64,000 bases of DNA from Heligmosomoides polygyrus polygyrus (GCA_947396885.1 OX377202.1:85602408-85666407), one strand, 5' to 3'; shown: positions 44,371-55,629, counted from the stretch's first letter. Notes: generated by a model not told the origin, from the sequence alone. Made by a program: numbers and translations.

Positions 44371-44968
44371 ATCGACCGCGTGTAGTGCACCCGGCATCCG
44401 TCCTACTTGACTAACTATTGTCAGCCTAATCCCTCTTCTTTGCGGTAGGCTAACCACAGCCTTCATCCGCTGTAGGGTACGCACTGGGTGGAGATCCACT
44501 AGGCTGGGAAGAGAATAGGGAAGTTTTAAAAGGGCTTAGGCAATTTATCTTGACGGCCTAAATCAGGAAAAATTTTAGTGGCGTTAAAGTCAGTTAGCTT
44601 TCCAGGGGGTGCTTCTTGCTTCGTGAGAGACTACTTAGTTAGCAGTCGGCTGGCAGCTCCGTAGTGGCGCTGTTTTAGCTTGACCTCCTAGGTGGGCACT
44701 CTTAGGTACCTAACGTACCCTTATCCACCATCATCTTCCAGGTTCGGCTAGGCAGCGTTTGCTGCATGGTAGTTGCCCCTCACTGATGAGTGAGAACCAT
44801 CCCTGAGGATTGGATAAGTTTCCCAGTCGGGTTCGATTCCTCCTCGTGGTTGACCCCCTTCATTCCTCGTCCCGTGTGCCCTCATAGCGCGATTGGAACC
44901 CGGAGAACACAAGAGTGAAGACAGCCGGTGGGTATCTTCTCCTCGTTTTTCGGCCGAGCCCCTGTTTT
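44371..44968. other. No recognisable gene
   Basis: Non-coding DNA after the LINE tail, up to the palindromic MITE. Confidence 0.4.
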
Positions 44969-45103
44969 AGGGGTCGTTTAGTGCGCGCGCGACGCGCAAC
45001 GCGATGCACATGCAGTGGCGAAATTGATCGAGTGACGCGATTGATCAATTCGGCCACTACACGTGGCATCGCGTCTCGCGTCGCGCGCACACCAAACGAC
45101 CCC
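44969..45103. mobile_element. Palindromic MITE with TTA duplication, copy 1
   Basis: Ends GGGGTCGTTT and AAACGACCCC, flanked by TTA on both sides (44966-44968 and 45104-45106). Almost the whole 135 bp folds on itself, with GCGCGCGACGCG near each end and GATTGATCAATT near the centre. A second copy lies at 54682-54795. The 3-bp TTA duplication suggests a PIF/Harbinger-type mobiliser, which is an inference. Confidence 0.85.
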
Positions 45104-45106
45104 TTA

Positions 45107-46750
45107 CATCTCACCTACTAACCGAAGCTCACAAGTAACATCACATTCATTTTGATTTCATTCTGATACTTTCTGAATTCGTCGTCGTTGTGCGTTGAAT
45201 TTGTGTTGAACCGTTGTCAGTGTTTGTTTTCTTCTTTATCATAAATTCTATAAAACAAACGGTGTCCTATATCGTCTGACATATGGTTCAGCCGTCTTGT
45301 ACATAGAAGGGGCAGTCAAAAGAAACGTCAAGGGACCTTAGGTAACCATTCTGAGTTGTAAAGTCGGAAGTGGTACCGGTAGCTTAGGGAAAGAGAGCTT
45401 AAAGAAGCAAATCATCATGTCGGTAGATGTGCCCGGCGTAGCTACTTCCCAGAGCCCTTCTGCCTACTCATCAACTGACGGTGCAGAAGGCCGACTAAGT
45501 TCTCCGAGTGGAGAAGCAGGCAGGCGGGTTGGCACAGATAACCCTGCACCCACCTACGAACCGAATCGGGAGACGTGTATATTTTATTCCACACTATACA
45601 TAATGCTGATATAAACAATAACTCAAATGTCGAACTTCTTGTTGAACTTCGATGTTTCCTCCCGCTCAAACAACGTCATACACTAACTTTACACAATGTC
45701 ATCATCGTCCTTCGTTTTTTCGTCAACGACAAATGAGAGCGCCCTAGAAGCCAAAGAGACGAAAAAATAGAATTTGCTAGTCCAATACTGCAGCGGGGAC
45801 GGTTTAAAGTGTGCCGCGCCCCTCAGCAGAGCGGTGCCTCAGTGCCTGACACAGCACTCGCGACTCACTTGCGGACCAGATCGCGGCGCGGTGCCGCAAG
45901 ACTCTGTTTCCAACGGTACGCGGCAGCTTTACCGCTTGCCATGTTCCGCTTTGTCGCAAACATGTGAGACCTTAAATGTGACATCATCAATACTGCGAAG
46001 CGATTGGATGATCCCACATGGAGTGATCCCACATGGAGCATTTCATCTTTTTCGGCATGGTCTCATGGAGGCACTTTAGATTTATGCGCACTTATACATC
46101 GGAGTGTGGAGTTCTTTACGTATTAAGTCGCCCGCAGCGCGGTGATGATAAGCGCATTCTTTCACTAGTGGTCCGAACCGATTTGTAGTAAGGGCAAAGT
46201 GTCCATCTGCTGTACAACATGTGCCTATTGAACGATGTGGTGTGACAATACACATCAGTTCCACATTATCTCCTATAGAATTAACCATATTGTGTTGGCA
46301 TTGACACAAACCACAAAACCAATGTATTTGGTCTTTTCTGTCTAGTGTATTCAAATTTTTACGTTTTTAGAGAGGAAAGAACTGCACTGCCACCAAACGC
46401 AACTGTGTGAGTTTCATACCTGGGATTTCCTGTTTTTCTTTCTACAATCCTTATGAGTTGCATTTCGTAGAGAAATCTTTATGGCAGATGCTCTTAGTAC
46501 TCTAAAAAGTTTGGGAACTTTGGCACTCTATAGAGTTCGATAGCGGCGCCATCCTCTTTTTTGTAAACAATCCACTCAGTGTGCTACGGTCCAAAATCCA
46601 TCTAAAAGAGAAACGAAAACTTTAAGAAGTTTCTACAAAATGTTGTAAAAGCGTCCATGGTTAGTGGTTATTAGGAGTTAAAAAGGTGTTTCGGAAGTCG
46701 ATGATGTGATGATATATCACCTACACTTTTCAGTTCCACACGTACGTCAG
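45107..46750. other. No recognisable gene; upstream of the phosphatase exons
   Basis: Frames such as 45417-45614 and 45774-46079 show no domain. A short direct duplication ATCCCACATGGAG occurs at about 46011-46036. Confidence 0.45.
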
Positions 46751-49700
46751 TGGGAGCTCCTGACAATGAAAACTCTAAATATCAGTCGAAAGTGGCCAAA
46801 CGTCTCCAGGTCTGTCCAATATTTTTAGAAACATGTAGCCGCTACAATCACATATGGATGCTCCTTGTTTATATAATGCACATTTATTATTACCACCATT
46901 CCAAGATAGAGGGAGTGCTAGGATCTACTCTTCATTTATTATAGGTTAAAGTGTTCGTTGAGCATACACTCAAGAAGGGCGTACCAGGATTAATAGCTGA
47001 ATTCAAAGCAATGAAGCGTGTCAACGACTTTACAAAGATGACCGAGTTTGTGGCCCAGAATCCGCAGGGACGCAACCGGTATAAGGTCAGTATCGATCCT
47101 GGAGGCAGTCTTGGAGGCAGCGTTCCCTGCATCCAACGTATTGGCTTTTCTGATTATGCGATCAACATCACACATTAGTTTCATATAATTGTTCAGCTCC
47201 TCTTTACCATTCCGATCGTCCGTTGCTGGGCAAAATATTTACCGTTTGTTAACAGTCATGTTGTATAACTCAAGCCAAACGAGCTCAAAACGATTTACAG
47301 GATGTCGGATGCCTTGACAAGGATAGAGTCATCATCAAAATCGGGCCGGTCTCGTACATTCATGCCAACTACGTCTCAACACCTCTTAATCCTAAACGTT
47401 TCATATGCACACAGGTACAGCAAATTAGTTTTCCTTTCGTAGGCAGGTTTCAATAGTATAAGTTAGGAAAGAGCTCTGCTTCATAAAAACAGGCACGGCC
47501 CGTATAGTAGATGAACGGGTGGGAAAGTTCCTGCACTATTTTGCTTTTTGCTTTGAACAAAAAGATTTGCAGAAAAACGTATCAGATCAATTACACTAAC
47601 CAGATGTAAGAACTACAATATGTAATGAAAGCGAAATGGAATCGTCTGCTGTCCTGCATGAAATACGACTATCACTTATGACAGCGACTTTAAGCGTGTT
47701 TCTAACATAAGCGTGCGTTATTAATAAGCTGTCCGATGCGGTATAAGGCGTCTTTCATACTTCATGTTTCATGCTTCAGCTTAATCGAAGCTATGCGCAA
47801 AATCCAATGAAAAATAAATGGAAGGGAATGACTCATGGGCCTTCTTCGCCGTTATCACATACAGTCCATAGTACCGGAATCTCGTGGTCACTAACGCTCC
47901 CCTTTCTAACTACAGTCGCGCAGCGGCGCGTCAAATTCGAAGCGCGGCGCGGCTAGTCTCGCCACTTGGTGGAACGATGCGCCGCGCCACGGCGGGAGTA
48001 TAAAAGGCTTCTAAGGGAGGAAATCGTTCTAAGCTTCGCCATCCTAAGCATGCTTCAAGACATTATTCATTGGGAAAAAGTATAACAACTGTTCGACTGC
48101 TTATAGTAAAGAACTGTTGCTCAACTTATTATTGATGTTTAGGCACCACTGCCAAAAACATGTCCAGACTTCTGGTATATGGTAGTGCAGGAGAAATCCG
48201 TGGCGATACTAATGTTGTGCAACTTTGTTGAACAGGTGCGTAAAACAACTGTTAAGGCAGTATCTTCGGAACCGCACAGCTTTGAAGCAACTCATAACGT
48301 GGAGGCGCTTATGACGGAAGATGAAATGTAGCTGCAGCAGGAACGAAACACCTGGAGGTCAACTGCGGATAAATGCGGGCGATTATTTAGGAGGCCGAAG
48401 TGATGCGTAATTCGCGCAGTTGTGGAGGACGCTTCACTTTGCATGCACTACGTGCGAACGCAATTTTGAACGCCATTGTTTACGTTTTGTTTTGTTTTGT
48501 TGTTGTTTTTTGGTAAACCGCCGCCAGCGCCGACTGCACAGATCTGCGCGGCATTAGCTACACACGACTGGAGCCGAGTATGAGCGAGAAATTTGAATTA
48601 GAATGCCGTAACTACAAGAACAGTCCTACGAAGACCAAGTTGTTCAAATGGCGCATTTCTCTGTTCAATACTTGTCCGCAGCACTAAAATGAGTTACTTA
48701 GCACGGAAATGCGTACCTTGTGTTGTAGTGAGATAACTCTGGAGAGGTAACCGAACCTAAGTGTCATTTGGTGATCCTGTACCAACGCCGCTCTTCCATG
48801 CAGGCTCCTCTGCACGTGCTGGTCATAGGCGACATGCACCGGCTCTAATCGTGAGCAGTGAGGCGGGGTATAGGAGATGGTCAAGAAGAACATTTGGCCT
48901 TCGGTTCCCTCTCCGAAACTGGCAAAGTTCTACCCGTTCGTCCTTGGACCGGCCTCACAAAAAGAGCCTCCAGAGTGGCCGTGAGCTTTTGCGACGCAAT
49001 TTTTACAGGATGTAGGGTGCCGTGTGGGGAGTCCAAAACCATAGTTACTTTTTTCGGAATGCTCTTCTGTGGTCAAAAAAGCGTGTTGACGCGTGAGCGC
49101 GCAGCTCATAACGCCCTGCTGCCACCCGGTCTGATGTAGTCGGTTGGCGTAATGGTAGCAGGGTCGCCCCTCGGGTGCACCGAGCAGATTTGATGGTTCG
49201 GTCCCCAGTAAGGTCCATGTTTTTGCACACATCAGATCGTTATCATTATGGGCTTGCATGACCACAGGAGCCGATGTGTACACAATTAATTCTTTTAGTA
49301 TTTGAACATAGCCTTTTTGTGCTTTTATTTGAGTTACCTCTCAATGGTTCGTATCAGAAACGATACCGTAAATACACACAAACACATAAACTTCACGGGA
49401 TAAGTATGAATTTTGTTTGATACCGGTAAAAATTTAACATTGACAATAAAATGTCATTTTCACCCGCCGGGTGCATGATTATTTGATATCACCCGGAATT
49501 TGCTACACACAGCAGAAATGGCATCTTGAAAGTAAGTAAATAGCATAGAACACCGAACGAACTGGATTCCATTCGCACGCATTTGTTCCATTGCAGATTA
49601 TAAGCCAGACCTACCGGCAGTTCTGCGCTCCATATTCCGGCCATGTCTGGAATACGCTTGGGTGGCGGCTGGATATGTTGATGATCGCCCGGGGCCCTTC

Positions 49701-51616
49701 CCTACGCCTTCCGTTTATGCCTTCAACGAAGAAGAAGTAGTGATGCCTTGTCAGGGAGAGGAAGATTGTTCGTCCCTAGCGCTTGTAAGATGCTGCTGGT
49801 GTGATAAGCGATTATGTTTTAAATGTTTCATAGTTCTATATCATAATTGTTGATTATCATTGTCAGCAATAAACAACATTGAGCAAGAAATTTTTTTATG
49901 TTAGCGATTCAATAGAATGATACAGTGCAAATACGATCCATTGAGAGGTCAATCAAATGAAAGCCCAAAAAGGCTAGGTTTAAATACTAAAAGCATTAAT
50001 TGTGTACAAATCGACTCCTGTGGTCACGCAAGCCCATAATAATAACGATCTGATGTGTGCAAAAACGTTGACCTTACCGGGGACCGAACCATCAATCCTG
50101 CTCGGTGCACCCGAGGGGCGACCCTGTTACCATTACGCCAACCGACCACATCAGACCGGGTGGCAGCAGGGCGTTATGAGCTGCGGGCTCACGCGTCAAC
50201 ACCCTTTTTTTACCACAGAAGAGCATTCCGATTCCGAAAAAAGTAACTATGGTTTTGGACTCCCCACACGGGACCCTACATCCTGTAAAAATTGCATCGC
50301 AAAAGCTCACGGCCACTCTGGAGGCTCTCCTTGCCAGACCATTCCCCCCCCCCCTTGTTCCCTGCTCATCCGTCTGCCTTATTCTTGCACCATATGTGAT
50401 GTCTTGTCTCTAATCTCTGCCGACAACATTTGATCATTACTGTGCTTTGTAGCGTTCCAAGAATCCAAAAGTCTGTTGTAAGACAACGCCTACTTTCGAA
50501 TCGGGCGGGAGTTCTTCGGTTGTCACCAAAGGAGGTAAAAGGTCGTTTAAGAAGAAACTTGTCCGGTACACGGAGGTCCCGACCAAGGTTGCATTTTCCA
50601 AAAAAAGAAACTGCAAAGAACGAACTTCTTCGAGTTTCTACTCTTCTTCACCGTTTATCTTATCCTATCGGTGGATCTCATAGGCACCTGGCGTACGTCA
50701 TTGCCATCACATTGTCGCATCTAGCAAGGAGCAAATTGAGCTCTCTTGAAGTTGGGTTCTATTTACACAGTTTGAGATTTCATATCATTTATCTCATCAC
50801 ATGGCCGTCTACATATGTGTTGGGCCAGACCTTCTAGGATATTATTCCACTTACAGATGAGAATTTAAGAAACCGTGATAAGTGAAGTGCTGAGGCTAAA
50901 CCATGAAGAAACGTTGTTCAAGTAGCACGATAACACCTAAAAGCTCTTAATCTAACAAGTCTTTGTCGACTCTTTAATATCTCAGAACGCGAAAAAATGT
51001 GCGCCATATTTTCCCACTGAGGAAGGAGCGCCGCTTGAATTCGATGGCGACGTGAGTGTCGTATTGAAAAAACAGGAACAGGTACACGTGGCAGGCCTTA
51101 ATCTTTTCACAGTTCAAACGTATGGAGGATTGTTTCAGTTTCCGTTTCCATTCGAAACCAAAGTCAAGGTAATGGTAAGACAGCTAGAGGTTACCGTGCC
51201 AGGTCAACCGGTACACACTTGCATGCACTATCACTGGATGGACTGGCCAGATCGAGGAGTGCCCGAAGCCGATCTTGCCCCAATTGCGCTTCTCGCGAAG
51301 CTGAAGGAAAATACGTGAGTGCTCTGGGAAACTTTCTACGGCATCCGAGGACTACATAGAAGCACATTAGGTTTCATCATTATGTGTTGTTGTATCCCAA
51401 AGGACTGACTCATAATACATTGAGGCGTTAATAAGCCAAGTTGAACGTTCAAATTGCAGAGCACCAATCATCGTTCATTGTTCTGCTGGAATTGGAAGAA
51501 CAGGATCTATCGTACTCATCGAACATGCAATGGAGCTGCTTCATCTGCCGGCACCATTGCTTGAAATTAGCGGTTATCTCTTAGAGTTACGGAAGCAGCG
51601 AAACAACAGTATTCAG
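46751..51616 (+). CDS. Protein tyrosine phosphatase, nematode class, six exons, ends incomplete
   Basis: Exons 46751-46809, 46945-47085, 47301-47414, 48143-48235, 50986-51314 and 51460-51616 join in phase through GT-AG introns. Order of motifs: GVPGLIAEF and NRYK at the start of the catalytic domain; DVGCLDKDRV, YIHANYVSTP and RFICTQ (substrate loop region); FWYMVVQEK; the WPD loop in HYHWMDWPDRGVP; and the P-loop HCSAGIGRTG with catalytic Cys and Arg. The enzyme removes phosphate from phosphotyrosine; large families of such genes in nematodes are mostly expressed in sperm, which is known of the family and not shown here. The first exon is tentative. The last exon of the domain, after 51616, is not seen; an R-family repeat starts at 51824, so the gene is truncated or its end lies further on. 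Intron 48236-50985 contains a TIR element. Confidence 0.85.
49139..49219 (+). repeat. tRNA-like sequence in T1 left arm
   Basis: A box TGGCGTAATGG and B box GGTTCGGTCCC about 50 bases apart, then a T-run in ATGTTTTTGCAC. The cloverleaf is not canonical and no anticodon is assigned. Confidence 0.65.
49604..49853 (+). pseudogene. Terminal exon of a transposase-like protein, Cys-rich tail
   Basis: After the acceptor CCATTGCAG a frame runs about 83 codons to a stop, with a polyadenylation signal AATAAA at 49868. It has LEYAWVAAGYVDD and a zinc-binding-type tail (CCWCDKRLCFKCF, then YHNC). The Cys/His spacing recalls the C-terminal zinc-binding domain of piggyBac-like transposases. The same layout occurs in element T2 (about 52730-52962), so both derive from one transposon family. 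All upstream exons are missing. The family is uncertain. Confidence 0.6.
50068..50150 (-). repeat. tRNA-like sequence in T1 right arm
   Basis: Mirror of 49139-49219 with a few substitutions; box A and box B are retained. Confidence 0.65.
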
Positions 51617-51823
51617 GTATTTGAAACCTACGTTGTTCGCGTTGTCTGAAGAACATTTATACTTTTAAGGGTAGTGAGATCTGATTCGTAAACTGATCGT
51701 AGTTTCGAACGGTCTTTGTGACGACACGAGAACGCTCTTTTCAATCAATTCAAGGAAAACAGCTATATGTACAGCTACGAGTCCTGTGCGACTATATAGT
51801 CCCTTCCCGAAATAATTCTTTAG

Positions 51824-52354
51824 GCTCCGACACGCCTAACGGCGTGTCTCGCACTTGCGCGCTTCGTGCGACTTTGCAACATCACTGATCTACGGAGAGC
51901 AGTTTTTGCAAAACTTAAAATTCGCTAACATCTATGATCTGCTGCGTACTTTATTGGCAACAAGCCCTACACCACTGGACCGTCAAGTAACGCCACTGGT
52001 TTGTGCTGCGCAATACTTCTATCCCTCAGGTTGCTACTCCGCAACCGTTCTCATGCTCAGCAGCTTGCGCTACCGGATATCGTTAACACGTATTCGGAAT
52101 CCGGACCCCAATTTCCCCTCACTCGTTTCTTCTTACTGGATCTAATTGCTGGTCCGCCTTTACTGATCTCCCCCCCCCCCCTCTCTTTATTGTCTCCCGC
52201 ACCTACCTGGTCCCAACTCCTGACCCACTTCCTTGTTGACCCCCTTCTGGTCTCTTCTTGCTCGTCCCTTCTCCAGGTTGGTCCTTTCCTTCCTGGTCGT
52301 CCTCGTCCACCCTAGAGCTCCCCCCCCTTACTGACCTTCTCCACTACCCTCTTA
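51824..52354. repeat. R-family repeat, best continuous copy (left part)
   Basis: Begins with the short palindrome GACACGCCTAACGGCGTGTC, passes through GGTTTGTGCTGCGCA and becomes CT-rich. It continues after element T2 at 53509-53760. Copies split by other elements lie at 13786-13950 plus 25155-25739. It may be a decayed LTR or a non-autonomous element; no coding content. Confidence 0.75.
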
Positions 52355-52729
52355 GCAGGGAAGGGTCTCGATCTCCCATGGAACTTCAGGTTGAGACTAG
52401 GATCGCTAGAAAGAGCTCGGATTTCTGATCAAAAAATAAAAATATCTGTGTCAAAATTGCAAAATGAAACTCCTGGGCGAGTTATGACTGCCGAAGCTGA
52501 GTGGCCTGACCGCTGGCTGGCAGTACGAAAGAGCTGGCGCGAGAGCGATGAGTCACAGGAGTTCCGTAAGGAGAAGCAGCCAGACGCGGTGGTGGCGGAG
52601 GGGTACGTGTGACGTCGTTGGGTCGATACCCGTTCCTGTTCACTTTTTTGCACATCATGATTTATCTTCGAAATGACGTTTTATTTTAAATTATGACACG
52701 TGTTTAATTAAACAGCCGGGAAAATATCA

Positions 52730-52962
52730 TACACGTTCAATATGCCGAGAGAGACAACTTACTGAAGGTTCTATCGCAGATTTGCCGTACGTATTGTGCC
52801 CCTAGGTTTTCAAACTTGAAATACTCATGGCATAAGGCAGGTTACATTGATGATCACTCAGGTGTGTTTGTCGCTCCTGGTGAATATTTGTCTGATCATA
52901 CTACAATTGACTGTTTCTTTACTGGCTGTAGAGAGGCTGCATGCATAAAATGTGGTGCGTGA
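52730..52962 (+). pseudogene. Terminal exon of a transposase-like protein in T2
   Basis: A frame of about 75 codons ends in CIKCGA and a stop at 52962. It shares with the T1 exon the order LKYSWHKAGYIDD, a following Gly/Pro segment, and spaced cysteines (CFFTGC, CIKC), but lacks the last part of the Cys-rich tail. It confirms that T1 and T2 descend from one transposon lineage. Confidence 0.6.
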
Positions 52963-53214
52963 GTAACATGTCTGCTTCATACGTTTTTTGCTTTGTTGCA
53001 TGATTGCCAAGGTTGTTAGAAACACCTTCAGTTGTTTTTAATATAAGATCTGGACTCTATTTGAGCAAAATAGTAAATACAAATGTCACCATAGCAGCTT
53101 TTTTCAAGCCTTTTTATAAGGGTGTATTATAGTTTTTCCGGCTGTTCAATGAAATACCTGTCATAATTTAGAAACGTCATTTCGAAGATAAATCAGGATG
53201 TGAAAAAGGACCAA

Positions 53215-53290
53215 CACCAACAGGGGCCGAACCTACGATGTCGCACCCGACGAGCGGGAACACTACCCCTGCGCCACCACGGCAGCTGAA
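53215..53290 (-). repeat. tRNA-like sequence in T2 right arm
   Basis: On the minus strand: A box TGGCGCAGGGG, B box GGTTCGGCCCC, spaced as in tRNAs. The partner in the left arm (52580-52641) has lost about 20 bases between the boxes. Confidence 0.65.
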
Positions 53291-53508
53291 TACCATGCTT
53301 ACGGAACCCCTATGACGCATCGCTCTCGCGCCAGCTCTTTCGTACTGCCAGCCTGCGGTCAAGCCACCCAGCTTCGCCAGGTCATAACTCGCTCAGGAGT
53401 TTCATTTTGCAATTTTAACACCATATTCGTACTCAGCATTCCGAGCTCCTTCTAACGATCCTGGTCTCAACTTAAAGTTCCATGGGAGGTCGAAACCCTT
53501 CCCTAGTT

Positions 53509-53760
53509 AGTGGTTCTCTCATGCTCATGGCAGACGTCGGTGACACGTAGTCGGAATCAGGACGCTCAGAAACGCGCGCAGATGCTGCTGTGTCAAACAA
53601 GAGGAGGTTGCGCTTCCTCGGCTGCAGCAACATCCCATGATGAACGGCAAACGTCGCCGCGCGAGGTACGCAGAAGCGTATTTCGCGCGGGCAACATCCA
53701 CTCAAATGTCATTGAAGGCTGATTCAATTATACAGTGGTAGATATCGGTTATCGAGTCAA
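53509..53760. repeat. R-family repeat, right part
   Basis: Continues the copy interrupted by T2 and matches 25545-25720 and 29330-29480. Confidence 0.75.
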
Positions 53761-54681
53761 TTTTGCCTTAACACTACGCTATCATACTAGTTCATATGCG
53801 CAGCTGCACACATTACAGTACCAAAATAGGAGAACAACATCCTACGAGTTAAGGCAGATCACCGCCACTAAGCTATTGGAATCCTCAAGCGCAATAGTGG
53901 TGCTCACCTAGCTCCTATTCGAGTGCGTTGTTCACGAAAGCCTGGGCACCTAGCGCTACGGTGGTCACCTCTAGAGCTGTCCTGAGCCTCCAGGCTCATG
54001 GTCGACGTGCTCGATTGTGCGCGACAGTATTTGCCAGGCTGCGTCGACGTCGACGATTGACAGATAGACGATGCTGCATGCAGGACAGGGCATCAGATCA
54101 GGACAGCGACGCCAAGCAACTACGATGGCAAAAGGCAATAATGTATGTCCTTTAATGGCACGGCGGGTAGAATTCGTTAGGTCATCGCTCATCGCGACGG
54201 ATAGAGCGATGAGCGATAAAGAAAAATAAAGAAAAAAGGGAAGGGTGATGTGCTAGCATCGCTAGCGATGCGGGCCGACGCTGTGCTGAGCACAGCGATG
54301 AGCCAGCATCGCTGGCGATGGGAGGAGGGGGGCACAAGCTACGACACGCCACTAGCGACGTATCGCTAGCGGCATACACAACCGGCACACGCGTGTTCTC
54401 TCTCCAAAATTACCTCTTTTAGGCTCTCATGTGATAGGAACGTAGGCTCTGTGAGAGTCAGGTATGGTATCGCCACGAATTGTGCCTGTTGTTCACGCCA
54501 TCGCTCACCCCTGAGCGATGGGATAAGGCCTTGGCATACTTCAACCGCCGCGATGGCATCGCGGCGCTCAGTTCATGGCCATTTCGCCGCACGCGGTCGA
54601 ATAGTCAAAGGAAACCTCGCCGCGACTGCCTCACCAGTGGCGGTCGGCACGTGCGATGGCTTCCCGCGTCGGCATGGCATA
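53761..54681. other. Non-coding DNA rich in AGCGATG/CATCGCT
   Basis: No gene. From 54183 to 54540 short palindromes made of CATCGCT and AGCGATG recur (for example GCATCGCTAGCGATGC near 54257), with more at about 54870. Confidence 0.6.
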
Positions 54682-54795
54682 GGGGTCGTTTAGTGTGCGC
54701 GCGACGCGATGCATGTGTAGTGGCTAAATTGATCGAGCGACGCAATTGATCAATCCGTTCACTACACATGGCATCTCGTCGCGCGCATACTAAAT
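54682..54795. mobile_element. Palindromic MITE, copy 2
   Basis: Starts AGGGGTCGTTTAGTG and shares the central GATTGATCAAT region with 44969-45103. Its right end is truncated or mutated after CGCGCATACTAAA. Confidence 0.8.
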
Positions 54796-55246
54796 ACACG
54801 CGCATACTACTATACTTTTTCGCGCGGTGTTTAGCGTTGGTCCTGGAAGGATCGCCGTTGCGCTCCCTTGCAGAGCGATGAGCGATGCGACGAGCACTGA
54901 GAAGTTCAAATCCTTTCGCGTCGATGTGCAGAACTCATCGTCGCGATTCCATGGCGGCGACAGGAAGTATGCACGAGGCCTAACATAAGCCTTACTGATT
55001 TCCCGCGCTCTTGTCATTTCGGGACCAGCGTACAGGGCGCACAAGTGTGTCCTCGTAGAAGTTTTGGCGCGAGTCACTATATTAAGGATGAGTTATTTTG
55101 TGCAGCTGGTGAGCTCTACAGGACACTTTTGTGACAATGCCATTACCGGTCAGGGTGGAGGCGATGTTTTTATTCCAGTGAGCTTCAAAACCTTTCGATC
55201 TTTTTTAGGTCTTGACAAAGGCAAATCACTGAAACGTCGTGCGTAT
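54796..55246. other. No recognisable gene
   Basis: Short non-coding stretch between the MITE and the tRNA-headed inverted pair. Confidence 0.4.
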
Positions 55247-55612
55247 TGTTGCGATCAAAAGTTCTAGCGCCAAGCAAGGCTCGAACCGCATCTCGCTCTG
55301 ATCGGGCGGGAATGCTCTACGCCTTTACACCACCGGCGCCATTTGATCAAGACCATGAGCTTGTCTGGTTCCATGCTGATATCAGCGGCCAGCTCGTCCC
55401 GGATACGGGTGAGTACTGATCAGTCCGACGACGTGTGGATGTTGCGTTCGATCAAACGGCGCCGGTGGTGTAAAGGCGTAGAGCATTCCCGCCCGGTCAG
55501 AGGGAGGGGCGGGTTCGAGTCCCGCCTGGCGCTAGAAGTTTTGATCGCAACAAAATATCGTTGTGACAGCCTACAACCTCGATACCAGCCACTTGACTCT
55601 TAAAGGAACTGA
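55247..55612. repeat. Rearranged 281-bp unit with two divergent tRNA-like heads
   Basis: A minus-strand tRNA-like head (about 55264-55340) faces away from a plus-strand head (about 55470-55540); both extend to TTTTGATCGCAACAA at the outer ends. The body between and after them matches the 1-795 array in reverse orientation, down to CCAGCCACTTGA near 55590. One unit has therefore been joined to an inverted head. Confidence 0.85.
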
Positions 55613-55629
55613 TTTGAATTGTCGGGCAT

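Larger units (their letters stand above)
48963..50328. mobile_element. TIR element T1 with tRNA-like sequences in both arms
   Basis: Arms about 48963-49330 and 49935-50328 are inverted copies beginning AGAGCCTCCAGAGTGG. Each arm carries a tRNA-like sequence (49139-49219 plus; 50068-50150 minus) reading toward the centre and followed by GTTTTTGCAC. The centre encodes the last exon of a transposase-like protein. The element lies in an intron of the phosphatase gene. It is likely an internally deleted derivative of a longer transposon. No clear target duplication is seen. Confidence 0.82.
52355..53508. mobile_element. TIR element T2 with tRNA-like sequences in both arms
   Basis: Arms start AGGGAAGGGT and are inverted copies for about 330 bases (to about 52690 and from about 53163). 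The element is inserted in an R-family repeat. Comparison with the copy at 25530 shows the target near TTAT; TTAG lies on both sides here, so a 4-bp TTAN duplication is possible. Each arm holds a tRNA-like sequence (52580-52641 plus, shortened; 53215-53290 minus) that reads toward the centre. Confidence 0.82.
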
